Shown: positions 47,329 to 62,300, numbered from the stretch's first letter. The stretch is 64,000 bases of DNA from Sipunculus nudus (GCA_026874595.1 CM049313.1:34125159-34189158); one strand, 5' to 3'. A program made the numbers and translations. Notes: generated by a model not told the origin, from the letters alone.

Positions 47329-50300
47329 AAGATCAAAATGTTGATAGAAAAAAAATTAGATCAAAAGAAAACAGAGAGAGAGAGGGAGAGAGAGATCAAA
47401 ATAATACATTAAATCAAAATATTGAGATCAAAAGAAGGCATTCAAGACAAAGAATGAGAGAAAGAGAGATCAAAAGAAAACAAAAAGAGAGAGAAAGAGA
47501 TCAAAAGAAAACAGGGAAAGATAAAAAAAAGAAAGCACCAGAGAGACAGAGAAAAAGGAGAAAAAGAGAATGTGAAAGTAAGGAAGAGATGAAGCGAGAT
47601 GAACTTTAAGACAAAAACACCTGATGTTTCCATAATATAATACTGGATCTCTGTGTGATTGTCCTTTATAAGCACTTTTCTGGACGGCCAACCATACTTA
47701 TTTCCTGCTTCCACATAACATACTGACTCACCAAATACTTTTAGGCACCATTCTACTTAAATCTGTGCCCTTCAGGTCCATAAAGTATGTAAAAAATAAC
47801 TTATCTGCACAATTATAATCCCAAATAAAACCAGATTTCATTCACAGAGTCATTATCCTGACTTGAAACCCATATAAATAAATTTCTTGACCCAAAAACA
47901 TAGAAATAGTGCACTTGCAATACATTCTAGGACAAATAACACCGCATGTATTGTTATTTCATAATACGGCGGCCATCATGTCCGCCATTTTGGATTTTTT
48001 ACCAGGATATTCTGAATTCCGCTTGGCCTCATATCTGGAAATATTTTGAATATGGTCTGGACAACCATTATTCCAAGTTTCATTCTTCTTTCATCTTTTA
48101 CACAATTCATTTAAATATGTAGCCTAACCGCTGAACTTACGGGAATATTACCAAACTCTTGTTATTAAAAAAAATAACGAGTACCTTGAGAGGTTTTGAA
48201 CCTCAAAAATTGAATTTTCAGCCCAAAAATCATAGATATAGAGTACTTGCAATGCTATCTAGCTACATAATAACTCAAGTTATTGACATTTTTTAATCCG
48301 GCGGCCATATTGGCCGCCATCTTTGATTTTGGCCAAGATAATTTATTTTCAGCTTGGCCCTATATCTGAAATTCACCATTAAGCTCCATCAAAGAACAGT
48401 TTTGCCAACTTTCATGCTTCTTTCATTTTTTGCACAATTCTTCCATAATGGGAGCTTAACAGCTGGACTAAAAAGCTTTTGTTTTGATATGCCTTCTTTT
48501 GGGAATATAAGCAGGGTATAAAAGAAAAGCACTTACAGTTCTTTGAGTGAATACACAACTGTTCATTTTGGAGGTCATATACTTGTACATTGTTATGTGG
48601 GTATGCCGGTACCATAGTAATTCCTGGATAAGAGATTTGCATATTTTAAAAAGAAATCCTCAATCCCATGGTTAATATAACCAGTTTTGTATTTCTAGGT
48701 GGGACGCCATGTAGTCCGAGGGATTTTGGTTGGGGGTCCTATGTGTGTGTCTGCAATTCCACCTATTGTGACACCGTGGAACCGAACACCAGGCTGGCCC
48801 ATGGACAGTTTACAGTGTACAGATCCACCAAAGCTGGCCAGCGCTTAACGAGAACCACAGGGAACTTTAGTCACACATTCAGTTCAAAAGGTGAGTAGAA
48901 GTGTAATAAAATTACTCAAATTTCAGTCAGTGAAATATATTTTTCTTATAATTACAAAGATTTTATTTAGGCCTTTTGTTAAAACAAGAAAAATTCTTTT
49001 CTGTATTAGCTTAGCTGATTTCATGTTACAGCCAACAGTTCTGAAAAAAGCAAAAACAAAAAAAAAAGTCATATATTGATTTCTGTTTCTTGAATGATTA
49101 TGGGTCACAATTTTTTTACTGAAGAGAAATAAAAACAACTAACAAAAATTAGAACACATCAGATTTTTTGTGTACACTTGTGTACTTTTTTGTGTTTACA
49201 ATGAGTAGATTAAAGTTAAACAAATAACATAGATTATGTTCTGAAGATACTCTTCATACAAATTTTATGGAGGACAGGTTATGGTATAATGAATAGACCT
49301 TTCACACAGCAAATGCAAACCAGTTTCAAACCAATTTGAATGTGAATTGAGCTTCACACAGCAGTCCAAAGCATTTCCAACTGTTTTGGCCAAAACAGTT
49401 GGAATCCAATTCAGGAGGTGGTTCCAATGTGAATCAAATAGTCTGCTTTCCTTAAGTGTCATGTGAACGTTCTAGAACAGTTTGGACCCAGTTTTTAAAC
49501 AGAAGCTAGGTCACAGTGCAAATGAGAATGCCTGCTTCAACATTTTGTTACATTGTTTAACGTGATATGTACATCTCATGCATTAGTGCTGGTTGCCCGT
49601 GTGAACGCACAATATGGATTCAAACCGATTTGGTTAAACCGCTTAGCCAATATCCTTTTGATATTGTTTTTTGTGAAAGGGGTATAAAGGTGAATAAACA
49701 GTTGAATTAATAGTAATTTGAAGTCACACAAGTAAAAAAAAAAGTCAATATAAGTAAAATAAATTTTGTTTCAAGTGAGTTTTAAGTCAAAGAATATTAG
49801 CAATAAGTTAATATGAGGGAGTTCTAATCATTTACCATTAAAGTGAATTGATACAAGTTCAGTAATAAGATCAATAGGGCAGACATCACGTTTCAACTGA
49901 ATATTACTGGTAGCTAATAGCAGAAGCTCAGCAACGTGAATTTATAGTTGCATACATTCAGTTACATGTGATTGCAAAGTAGCATAAGTTTAGTTACAAG
50001 TGAATCGTAAGTGTTAAGTGGTAGATGTTTAAATTGATGTAAAGTAACAAAAGCTGATTTAAGAGTTAATGTTAATTTAAAAGTGAATGGTTATTAGGAG
50101 TATTAGAGTTTCTTTCACCTGTTAATGTTTGGTTGGAAGACTTATTGTAACTACCAGTAAATGTAAAGTGGAAGAGTTTTTATTACTAATGAATGTCAAG
50201 CTGCAAAGATTTAGTTACAAATGAACGTTAAGGGGGTGAATGTTAGTTACATAGGAGTAATAATGACAGAATTTTAGTTTCAGTAGAATTTTGAATTAAT

Positions 50301-53300
50301 CGTTTCTGGATCTGTCTCCAGTTTCTTGAACCAATGCCATGGTGTCTCATCATCTAGAACTTTTCCTTATTTAGTGCGGGCATTATTGCAGATAAATGTT
50401 TGCGTTTAGATTACCAGTATATCAACTGTTGTGTATTAACGCCAGTAAATCATTTTCCATTTTCAGTGTAAGCTTCAGTCACCAGGTGAGAATATACTTA
50501 TTAGATCAACAGGCACCATTGACTGGCTTAGAACTGTATAATGACTGGCTTCTTAGCAGATAATTTGAAGTACTTCAGCCTTTAGGATTTAATGAGCTTT
50601 CAGTTTTGTTAGTCAGAGCTTTTCTGTTTCTCTTATCTTCCTATGATCTAAATTAACAGCAAATCAGAGAAGTGTACTGTACTCTTGTTCCACACCTGGT
50701 GTCTGCATATTTTTAACAAGTAATCTCTTGTATGTTATTTTGTATAAGTACTGCATGGTAGACACCCTTATACCGTTAAGTAATTCCTATTGAGGGATTA
50801 ATGTTTAAAAATAATAAAATACTTGCATTATATGCATGGTGCAACTGGCAGCCAAGAAAATGCACCTTTACACAGCATTTTAACAAAGAAATCTGCAATA
50901 TTGTTTCAGATGCCCGAGATAAAGGCTTGCTTACACTGCCTCAGGAACAGCCTGTAAATGTCTCTGGGTCAACACACTGGACCTGCTAATAAGTCAGTCA
51001 ATCAGACAGCATGTTACTGATTGTCCAATAAGTCATTTTGCCCTCTCATGGCCAAACCTGGAAAACCAAGTCAAAAGCCCAGAACACACTTTACTAGTTG
51101 TAGGTGAAAGCACTGCAAAAAAAAAAAAAAAACATGGATAGGATGAGCCTTGATGAAACTAATAGAGATCCTACATAATTCATGATCAGCTGATTTTTTG
51201 TGCACTACAACACCTTGAAAGACTTTTTATTGCACTTCAGAAGTTGAATAACATAAATATTCTGCCTATTGTATTAATTAATGGAGACTGTAAATTAAAA
51301 AAATGGCCTCTGGTATTAGGGTATTGATACTCACTTTATTTTATGGTATTGGTACCTGTCACAGCCACTGATAATCATGTTGATCCAACTGCACTGAAAT
51401 TTGAAAAAAATCCTGTGCCAAAGAACACAGTTGACCTTCCAAGTTTTTCTTGATCAAAACTGAAGTGCTAGGCAGTTTATGTGATTCAATGTCAGGTCCC
51501 ATGACAACTTCAGTGTAAAGACTGAGATGAGCTGAATGCTGATGGGACAAATCTATTAGGGTAGGTTACTTGTGAGTATTTACCCAAGTCAAAGGTCACT
51601 GCATGGTTATTATATTAGCTTCAGGTTAACATACATATATACATGTACCTCCAGTGAAACCTGAACCTTACGACTACCAATGTTGAGGTGGTCATCTAAG
51701 CAAGGTTTGTTATAAAGAGCAAAATAAGGAAATTTGGATCATGAAATTGGTCATTTATTTTAGGTGGTTGCTTAACCATGGTGGTCATAAGGTGAGGTGC
51801 ATGTTCCTGTATTTATTTATGTCAAAGCCTGTCCATATAAATATATACATATATTATACATGCTGATGTTAACAGCTACAGAGGCAGTGTTCAGCATTAG
51901 ACGAGATGTAGAGTACCAGACCATCATTGGTTTTGGAGGGGCTGTCACAGATGCTGCTGGTATTGTCATCTCATCCCTTACTAAGGAGGCTCAGGATCAT
52001 CTACTACAGTCATACTATGGACCTCAAGGTATGAACGGTTAATAAACAGTATACATGTGACCATTTAGAAATTATACTCTGTTTCACCAGCCTGTGTCCA
52101 CCTGTTTCTTGGAGATAACTTTCACTGAAGTTTATACTCCTCACTAATTTCCTAGAAAGCTGCATATCATATGGACATTGATTACCTGATATGGAAATTA
52201 AGAAATTTACTATAAATCTTATGTTTCATAATTTTGTTTACTCTTTAAAATGATCAGACAGACCAGATGTGTCCTTGCATGAGTAGTCATCTTTGTTTTG
52301 GCTAGTTATAAATTTTTAGTGTTTACCTGAAATCATCAAATCAGCAGCTGTCAGTTGAACCTGTTTTTCATGTGATCAGTGACCTTGACCACAATAAGTG
52401 GGTCTGATATGTTGTAAAAATATGAACTGATTTCTCATATTTTTGAATAAATCTTTCTTAAATAAGGTGCAAGGTAGGTATTTATTTTATTTACCTTGTT
52501 GAAAATGAGGACCTTTAATCTACTACCCTACATTACTAATTTTTAGCGAACCTGTGAGCTTACGCGATGGTTTGGCATCGTCCGGCGTCCGTCGGCCGTC
52601 GTCCGTCATCGGTACGTTTACCCATACTATCTTGAAAATGGCATGAGTTAGCATTACAAAATTTTATGCAAAAAATTAGTCATCTAAAAAATTCTATCGG
52701 ATTTTGCTTATTTTTTGGCTAACTGCATTTTCTTTGATTTTATAGGGAAAAGCTTAAAAACCTTTAAAAATCTTCTTCTCTGAAACTGTTCAGCCAAATT
52801 GTCCAATATTTTAAAGAAATGATCCCTGGAACAATCTCTCTCAAATTTGTTTGAATGGTTTAAATTCAGTAATTTTTGGCCGAGTTACAAGAAGTTAAAC
52901 TTGGTCATCCGTCCAAAAAAGCATACTCAAATTACAATCTCAGAAATGGCTGGAGCTATCATCACCAAATTATAAATGAATGTTTGTCACATGAGTCATA
53001 TCTGAAATTGAGGTAATGGTGGCGCCACCTGCATCAGCCTTTTTTGTATGGGGGTCATCAGTGCCCTTATCATACTGAGGGCTACAAAAAAACTTCTTCT
53101 CTGAAACCATATGGCCAAATTGTTTAATATCGCACATAAATGATCTTAGGGTATTGCTTTCTGAATTTTGTTCAAATGATCTCAGTTCAGTGACTTTTGG
53201 CTGAGTTATGGGGAGCTGAATTTAGTCATATGCCATGACAGCCCATTTTAGCTCAGTGGCTAAAAAAGATCTTCTCAAAAAACACCAGGCAGAATTCTCA

Positions 53301-56300
53301 AATCTCACACATTAATTATCCTTAGATGTTGATAATTCAAGTTTGTTCAAATGGTTTTGGTTCAGTGATTTTTGGCCGAGTTATGGGAAGCTTAACTTAG
53401 CCATTTTTCTGTATTCTTCTATATGAGTTATAAACCTGCAAAACATTTTTGACTGACACAACTGAGGCTAATTTGTTTAATATTTTACAACGACTGGAGC
53501 TAGCATCATGAAATTAAATGCAAAATATAAGCCATCTGAGAAACTCTGCATTTTCTTAGGTTTTATAGAGAAAAAGCTAAAAAACTGTTTAAAATCTTCT
53601 TCTCCAAAACGGTCAAGCCAAATTGTTCAATATTTCACAGAAATAATCTCTTATACCATCTCTCTCAAGTTTATTCAAATTGTTAAATTTGGGTGAATTT
53701 TGGCCGAGTTACAGGAAGTTGAACTAAGTCATCTGTCCAGAAAGGCATACTAAAATGACAATCTCAGAAACAGCCTGAGCTATCATCACCAAATTTTATG
53801 CCATTGTTAGTCACATGAGTCATATATGAAATTCAGGTATTGGTGGCACCACTTGCATTGACCTTTTTAGCTCAGCTGACTATAAGCAGCTTATACTTAT
53901 TACCACACAAAACCAGCATGTGCCTCATTTCTAAATCATATTTTTTTATCATATATAACAGCTGAGCGCCGTGACCCATAGGTCCCTTGTTTTGTACTGG
54001 GGTCATTGGTCATCTGTATATTAACCCATAATTTCTCAGATATAGCAGGAGCTACCATCCCCAGATTTTATGCAATAATTTGTCACATATTATATGTTTT
54101 GGGATTCAGCTTATTTTTTTGTTATCTGCATTAACTTGAATTTTATAGGGAAAAGGCTGAAAAACCTCTAAAAGTCTTCTTCTTGTAAACAGTCCAGCCA
54201 AATTGTTCAATATTTTACAGAAATGATCCCAGAGGCAAGCTTTCTCAAGTTTGTTCAAATGGCTTGCATTTGATGAATATTAGCGGAGTTACACAAATTT
54301 CAATTTAGTCATTTGGCCAAGTAAGCATACTGACATAGTAATCTCAGAAATGACAGAACCTAGCATTACCAAGTATTGTGCAAATGTTGGTCACATGACT
54401 CATATTTGAATTTGCAGATTTCGTGGTGCCACCGACATTGACCTGTTTTCTGTGGGCAAAAACGTCATCATAGTCATGACTTAAGCCTCTTTCAGCTTGT
54501 AATGTTTAAGATGAATGAAACTATCAAGTTGAATCATTCAGTTTTTCAAAAGAATTATTCTAGGACATGGTTCTTTCAATCATATAAGAATAGATTGAGT
54601 TTGTTGATTTTTGGTTGAGTCGTGAAAAGGTTAAGTTGGTCTTATGGCCATTATTATGTTTATTTCAAACTGAGGACTACAATAGTGTTCTTCTACAAAA
54701 TTGTTTAGGTGGCCTTTGTTCAAGTTTACTTGAATGATTAATTTGGCAGAATTAATGGACCTTTAATAATGAAAGGTCTGCATCTTTTATTATTATAGAT
54801 ATTTTTGGTAAAAAGTTTATGAATATGTCAGCTTGAAAAAAAAGCATTATAGCCAAAGTCTTTCAGTATGTGTAAACAGATTTACCAACAGGCAAAGATT
54901 GTGTCTGTATCATTAAATAGGTTGAAAAACTGCCGACTGTTTCAGATTTTGCAACAGATCAAGAGTTTATTTTGTGCAACCAGATATAGGTCAAGAGTTC
55001 AATCAGTGCAGCCAGGCACAAGGCATGTGATCACCATATGGGTGTCATGTGAACACCTCATGGGCAGCATTTGATCACCTCATGGTAAGCTATGATCATC
55101 TCATGAGTATCATGTGATCACCTAATGGGTGTCATGCTCCAGGGCTGCATGTGGAGCCAATCTGTGAGCTTATGCAATGATTGGCTACTATTTCAGATTT
55201 GGCAACAGGCCAAAGGTCAGTCTGGATCTATTTATAGCTTTGGCAGACTGCCAACTCTATCAGATTAGGTAACTCAGTTCACTCAGTGCAGCCAGGTATA
55301 GGTCAGGAGTTAACTCAATGCAGTAGCTGCATTCTATTTATAGCATTGGCAGACTGCCCACTGTGTCAGATTATGCAATAGGTCAAGAGTTCACTCAGTA
55401 CAGCCAGGTACAGGTCAAAAGTTCACTCAGTCTAGCCAGGTGCAGGTTATGAGTTCACTCAGTGCAGTAGCCTGAGCTAGCAATTTGTCACAGTTCACTT
55501 GGGGCAACTGCCTTTCTCACCTAAGCCTGGTCAGCCCCATGCATCAGACTCAAGGTAAGTTTGATGTAGTGGCCTGATATTTTGGCCTGTCTATGTGTCT
55601 TTGATGGCTTTCTTGTTCACAAGACAGGTGTCGCCACCTACAATGACTTTTGCACAATGTATGTGCCTCTTTATTTCTACAGAGGAATTTGATATAATCA
55701 GCCTGAAATTGGGCATAGTTATACATATCGAATAGCTTTGTCATTTACAAGACTGGTGGTGCCACCTACAATAATTTTTGCACAATGTGTGTCACTGCTT
55801 ATTTCTCAGGAGGGGTTTGAAATATCAGTCTGAAATTGGGCATATATCTCTGATAGCTTTGTTGTATACAAGACTGGTGGTGCCAACTACAATCATTGTT
55901 GTGTTGTGTGCACCCATGCCAGAATTTCAGCAGTGATGTTTGTGTAATTGTTTCTTATTCAAAATGTTTAGTACTTGCATTGTTCATACACATGAAAAGT
56001 GATGGGCCAGTATTGAAGCATTATACCAAGTGTATTTCCCAATGCACAGGTTCGCATTAGGCCTGTAGGCCTTGTTTCTTTGTTATGTAACTATTAAAAA
56101 TGTTCATTGCAAAATAAAGGTAGACACAAGAGAAAGGAACGGACAATAGAAACAACACTTGCATATATTGTATGACCCAGATACTTCATACTTTCACCTG
56201 TTCCAAATTTAAATCCAGATCCCCTCTAAAAATGTCATCTCCAAGTTATTCCTTGTTTTATATTCCTTGTCTTTTTAACTGCAGATTAATGCATTTTCAA

Positions 56301-59300
56301 AATTCATGTTACTTCATTTAATGCAATATTAGAAAAATCTGTCATTATTTCACAGATGATGCTGGCAAGACACTTATACAGGCACTTGTCATTAACAGCT
56401 TTGACTATGGATATGGGTTACTTTATGGAGTACTAGGTACTCTCATCAGTAGAATATGGTGTACTCAAATTAATGCCACCAGGATTATAACTCGATCGTC
56501 GAAATCCACCCATTTTGTTTGGCAAGTTTATCTAACCCCAAAAATAATAAATAAATAAACAATAAAAAATATTAATAAAAAAGGGTTGGACAGAGGTATA
56601 GTTGAACAGACTATAACATTAGAGTACATTGACCTGGACTCCAGTGTCAGAAAGTGGACAACACAGAAAACATGACCCTGCCTCCACATGCAGATCTGTA
56701 TGCAACATTTCCTGACCTCCAATCTCTTAACAAATGTGATGTAAAAAAGCCATTAACATATCTTTGCTAATATTTTAACAAAAAGACAAACACATAGAAT
56801 GAAGATTGAATATGGCTTACTGCACCTTGTTCTGTGGAGGTAAAAATTGATGCTTTGTGATTCTATGATCATGGTTTCTGCCCCTAAAATATTAATTGTA
56901 CCAAAATTATAATTACAGTTCAGCAATTTAAATATTTGATATTTCACTTGATGTTCTCTTGTTTGGCTACAGCAAAAAATTATCTGTACACACATAAAGA
57001 GCAAACTGAGGAAGCAGGCAAACTTTTGTAATTTACTGTTGAGATAAAATATGTTAGATTTTTTTTACTTGCAGGAAGGATGCAAAAACATGATAATTCT
57101 TGAGAAGATACATTAGGAAATAGCAGTTTTTGAGCATGTTTTAAACTATAATCACATTACAAATAAAATAAAATTCATAAAGTTCACTTTGTATTATACA
57201 GGAATTGAGTATACCCTGGGAAGGATTCCCATGGCAAGCTGTGACTTTTCAACTCATGAATATTCATATGATGACCACCCAGGGGATTTCAACCTTCAGC
57301 ATTTTAGTCTTGCAAAGGAGGACCTGATGTTTAAGGTAGGAAATTAAGCTAAGACACTTCATTATAGTCAAAAGATAATTAATTATAGTCAAGAGACTCC
57401 TAAAAATAATCAAAAGATAATAAATTATAGTCAAAAGATACTAAATAATAGAATTTAGGCTTGACAAAATACCAATTTGGTCAATACCAGATCCCAATTT
57501 GGATTCCGTCTGGTCTAAACTCTGATTGGGCTTTGGTTTTGATTGTTTTAGGTCAGGATCTGGGTCTTGACATATATATAATATATACTGATTAAAATGA
57601 TAGGTACGTTATGAAACGCCATCTGGATTCCAAGTTCTCTGTTTATAGCTTTAGAAATACTGTAACATTATAATAAATGAGCATAACTTTTATCAGATCT
57701 CTCCGGTTTTGTTAAAATTTTACTTTTTGTAACTTGTATGGTCAGACTATAAGCCTAGCGTACATTTTACAAAATCTGGATATGATACAACACGAAGCCC
57801 AGATCTCAGGACTTTGTATTGTATATCACCATACAGGTTGCAATAGGATGAGAAAAACCCAGGATTTCATTTTGTATCATGCTTCGTATCATATTATATC
57901 CAAATTTCGTAATGTGTACACTGGGCTTATTTCTGAACCAGGAACCTCCAGCACTGGATTCCAACCCTTTCACTCTAAGTTTATATCCTGATTTCTTTTT
58001 AACATATTATTTCTATTGTTAATAATTTATGTCAGACATTCAAAGATAATTTCTGCCATTGAGAGCCTGTGTGTTTGACTTTTCAGATTCCCCTGATACA
58101 GAGAAGTAAGCAGTTAAGCCAGAGGAACATTAAGTTATTTGCTAGTCCCTGGAGTGCCCCTGCTTGGATGAAAACCAACCATGACATGTCTGGTAAAGGA
58201 ACGATAATCGGTAAACCAGGGGGCAAGTACTACCAGACCTGGGCAAACTACTTCATCAGGTAACAAAAACAAAAAATAACCTTATGACTTCTTATCTTTT
58301 GACCCCCCCCCCCCCCCCCCCCCTTCCCAAGTTGTGATCCTTTTGTAGGGTACACGTCTGTTGGTATATTAGCTAAATGTCCTTGATACATTCATGATGT
58401 TGGGAAAACAAGACTTTGTTTTCTTTGATTTGTGTTAATCATTGCCTGAATACTATAAAGGCACATTTTTCTTCATTGTAAATGTATGAGACCCATTACC
58501 TGAAGACCATAAAGGCACACTTTTTATTCACTGTAAATGTATGGAAACCATTACCTGAATTGTAAATATATGTCAATCATTACCTGAAGACTGTAAGATC
58601 ATATTTTTTCTTCATTGTAATTTCCATAGGACCAGATTTATGTCATGCATTTTTTCGAGTTCCATTCAGAGATGGTCAAATTTTCATCAAATTTGTTTTC
58701 AAACCAGGTTCTTGGAAGAATATGAGAAATTTAACATCAGTTTTTGGGGGCTTACAGCTGAGAATGAACCAGTCATGGGCCTTATCAGCAATTATTCCTT
58801 CCAGGTTAGCAGTTACTTTATTTTCAACAGCAGGTGGTGCCATCTATAGACCATGACACTTATCTTACCTTTAAATGTTTGGATTTGCTTTGCAAAGTGC
58901 TTTGCAAGCTTTAGGTGAAATAAGGAAGGGGTCTCTGTTTGTTTCTTTTTAAAAGGGAAAATATATTCTACTGGGATATGCATAGCATATCTAACTGAAT
59001 CTGTATCTGTATCAGTGAAATGAGTAAGCAGTTGAGATGTGTGTCTATAAGAAAGCTAGGGATACAAGCAAGGATGCTACAAGCATATCAGTGGATGCAG
59101 ATTCAAGCAAACATTTCTAAAGGTATTAGACTGGTTCTTTGACACATAAATTGATTTCATTCTCTTCTGTTCCCAGGCAACAGGTTTCACAGCTGAGATG
59201 CAGAGGGACTTTATCCTTCATGACCTTGGCCCTGCTCTCAAGGGCAGTAGGTACAAAGATGTCAAACTCATGATCCTGGATGACCAGCGCATTATGCTGC

Positions 59301-62300
59301 CCAAGTGGGCACAGACGGTAAGGCAACACCTGAAAAACAAAATGTAAAGTGGGCACAGATGGTAAGGCAACACCTGAACAGCAAAATGTAAAGTGGGCAC
59401 AGATGGTAAGACAACACCAGAACAAAAAATGTAAATTGGGCACAGATGGTAACCTCTACTAGAACAAAAAAATGTAAAGTAGGGACAGATGGTAAGGCAA
59501 CACCTGCATATCAAAATGTAAGGTGGTCATAGATGGTAAGGCAACACCTGCACAAAAAAATGTACAGTAGGGACAGATGGTAAGTCAGCACCTGCGCAAA
59601 AAATGTAAAGTGGGCACAGATGGTAAGACAACACCTGAACAACAAAATGGAAAGAGGGCACAGATGGTAAGGCTACACCAGAACAAAAAAATGTAAAGTG
59701 GGGACAGATGGTAACGCAACACCTGCACAAAAAATGTTAAGTGGGCACAGATGGTAAGGCAACACCTGAACAACAAAATGTAAAGTGGGCATAGATGGTA
59801 AGACAACACCTGAACAAAAAAATGTAAAGTGGGCACAGATGGTAAGGCAACTCCTGAACAACAAAATCTTTATAGGGCACAGATGGTTAGGCAATGTTCT
59901 ACTGGACATGGCGATAAAAATATAGAGCAAGCTTGCAAATTGAAAATATTTTTTTAGACAAAATAAGCTTGCCTACTTGCTGATTGAATACAAAAATATA
60001 CTTCATTTTTTTCTTGGGGATATGAACACCACAATGTTTAGTCCACTTTCCATGATAACTTTATTAATATTTTTAAGGGATTCAGAAAAAAAAGCCACAT
60101 TTTTCAATTTTACTGAAAACCTTGTGGCCTCCAGGAACTTTGAGTCTATAGAACAATTAATGACAGGTAATGACTTTTGGATTATTCCTAACCCCATTCA
60201 CATTAAACATTGCACCTAGGGGAATCAAGGTGGCCGATAGATAGACAGTATCTTTTAAGGAGAGGCCGGAGGAGTGATCATGGAATGACTTCATCTGCAT
60301 ATTACTGTGCAACTGCATTTATGCAGCATAGGTATCCAGGATCCTTGAAACTAAAACATAAAAAGGTTCAGGGTTAAATCTAGAACTCCCCTGCTGGGGA
60401 AACATTGTATGAAATCTAATATTGTGTTTATGACCAGGAAGCTTATGTAATCTGGGGCAGAAAATACTGATATATTCAAATGACCAAGAAGCTTCATCTT
60501 GTGTTTATGAAAGAGAACAGGACTCTTTTTTTAAAACTTTGCAACCCTGGCACTTGAATCATTTCTTAAATCAGAGACAATGATTTGCATGACATTTAAA
60601 CCAAGAGAGTTGCACCACAGCCAGATGATCCATTATAACAAGTGTTACCTTAGCAGTTCCAAGCAGACATTTTTTATGCATATCACTGCCTGTAAGAACA
60701 ATATTGGGCTTTCAATAATATTCAAACAATAAAAAAAAGTACTTTTTAAATTGCTGTTATATACCTACATATTTGATTAACAAATCATTGTTTTATTATG
60801 GATATGGCACCTTTGAGCCATTATATCATAATTTTATCTTGAATTGAAATGTCTCTTATTTGCTTAAAGGATTTTCTAGGGCTCTTACAGAATGAAGTGT
60901 AGCGTAGGTAGAGAATGTGGGAGCTAGGGCCAGATACTCTACTGCCAGTTTGGTGTTGTTTTAAGGTTTTGGCCACCCCTGAAGTGGCTCAGTATGTGGA
61001 TGGTATAGCGGTCCATTGGTATGCAGACATCTTCATTCCTCCACTGGTGCTACAGGAGACTCACAATTTCATCCCTGACAAGTTTATCCTGGCCACAGAG
61101 GCGTGCGAGGGCTCGCATCCATGGCAGAAGTTTGATCATGTTATTCTTGGTAGCTGGGACAGGTTTGAGAGCTATGCACATGACATTATTGAGGCAAGTG
61201 TCTTTGAATTTAATACAAGTATTGTCTTACTCATTTGCACACAAATGTGCATGATACCTTGCACAAAAACAGCTCTCAGCCAATGATGTCAGCTCAGAAA
61301 AATTTATTTTTAAGCAATACTTTCATTTATTTTTTTTTTTCAGTAAAGGAAGGTTGAAAAATTGTTGTATCACAAGACAAAGACAGGGATACTTTGGTTT
61401 TAGCACGGTTCTGCTGCTGCAGCTACCACAGCTGCCACTGAACAATCTTGTGGGCCAGAAAAATATATTAAAATATTTATTAAACTTCCCATGTGCATAG
61501 ATATTGTCCTTTTGTTGTTGTTATTTTTTTGCCTTTAGTATTCCCATTGCCAATTGACAGTACTGTGAGCATTATAAGTCAAAAACTTATGGATTTCCTT
61601 CATTTTATGCACATGCATAGGTATGGGTTATGGGATGAAGTCTATTCAAATTAGGGTCATGACCTTTACTATCAGTGTGGCCTTAACCTTGAATATTTCC
61701 ATATTTAGTGTAAAACAAACAAAAACAGGTGGAACACTTAAGTGAAAAGCTTAGTGTCTCATGTGAGCCCAGTTTGAAAACCTGTAATCTTGACCTTGAA
61801 GAAATACAGGATTTTTGTGAACTCCATAACATTTTAAGTACCATATATTTTTTTCAAATGTAACATACAGATTGTTTTCAATAAGATCTCAGACATGTTT
61901 GAAGACTCATGACCTTGACCAGGTTTTCCAAAGTCAAGTATGCAGTTTCTGCCAGAAACATTGAAATTTTGTTTTCCCCATAACTTAACTTTTGAAGTAC
62001 ATCATTTCTTTTCTTCAAATTTGATAGACAAATTGTTTCCACCAAGATCTCAATCAGATATGTTTGTCGGCTGGTGACCTTTAGCTTGATCTTCAAGATT
62101 AAAAATTTAAATATATAGGTACTGCATCTGTTTCCTTCACAGTACTTTCCATGGTTTTCAAGGTCAAACCTGAAGAAACTTCAGATTGTTGTTAACCCCA
62201 TAACTTTGAACAACTGCTTTTCTTTCCTTCCAATTTGATACACTTACTGTCTCCACCACGATGTCAGGCAAGTTTAAACATGTGTCACCTTGACTGGTGG

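Noticed and set aside
47442-47714. 90-codon minus-strand Phe/Ser/Leu-rich ORF resembling a membrane protein
   Set aside because: It is the complement of a purine-rich low-complexity stretch in intron 1.
56356-56436. Candidate extra glucosylceramidase exon (after 'tttcacag')
   Set aside because: Exons 3 and 4 already join to give an uninterrupted family sequence; adding this would insert unrelated residues.
59307-59890. CRISPR-like regular repeat array
   Set aside because: The window is eukaryotic, the units are contiguous degenerate copies without unique spacers, and the first unit is an exon/intron boundary.
59126-59930. Overlapping minus-strand ORFs of 67-105 codons with repeated 'LPSVPTLHF'-type sequence
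   Set aside because: They are the reverse translation of the 44-bp minisatellite next to exon 7. The frames persist only because the array lacks stops in some phases.
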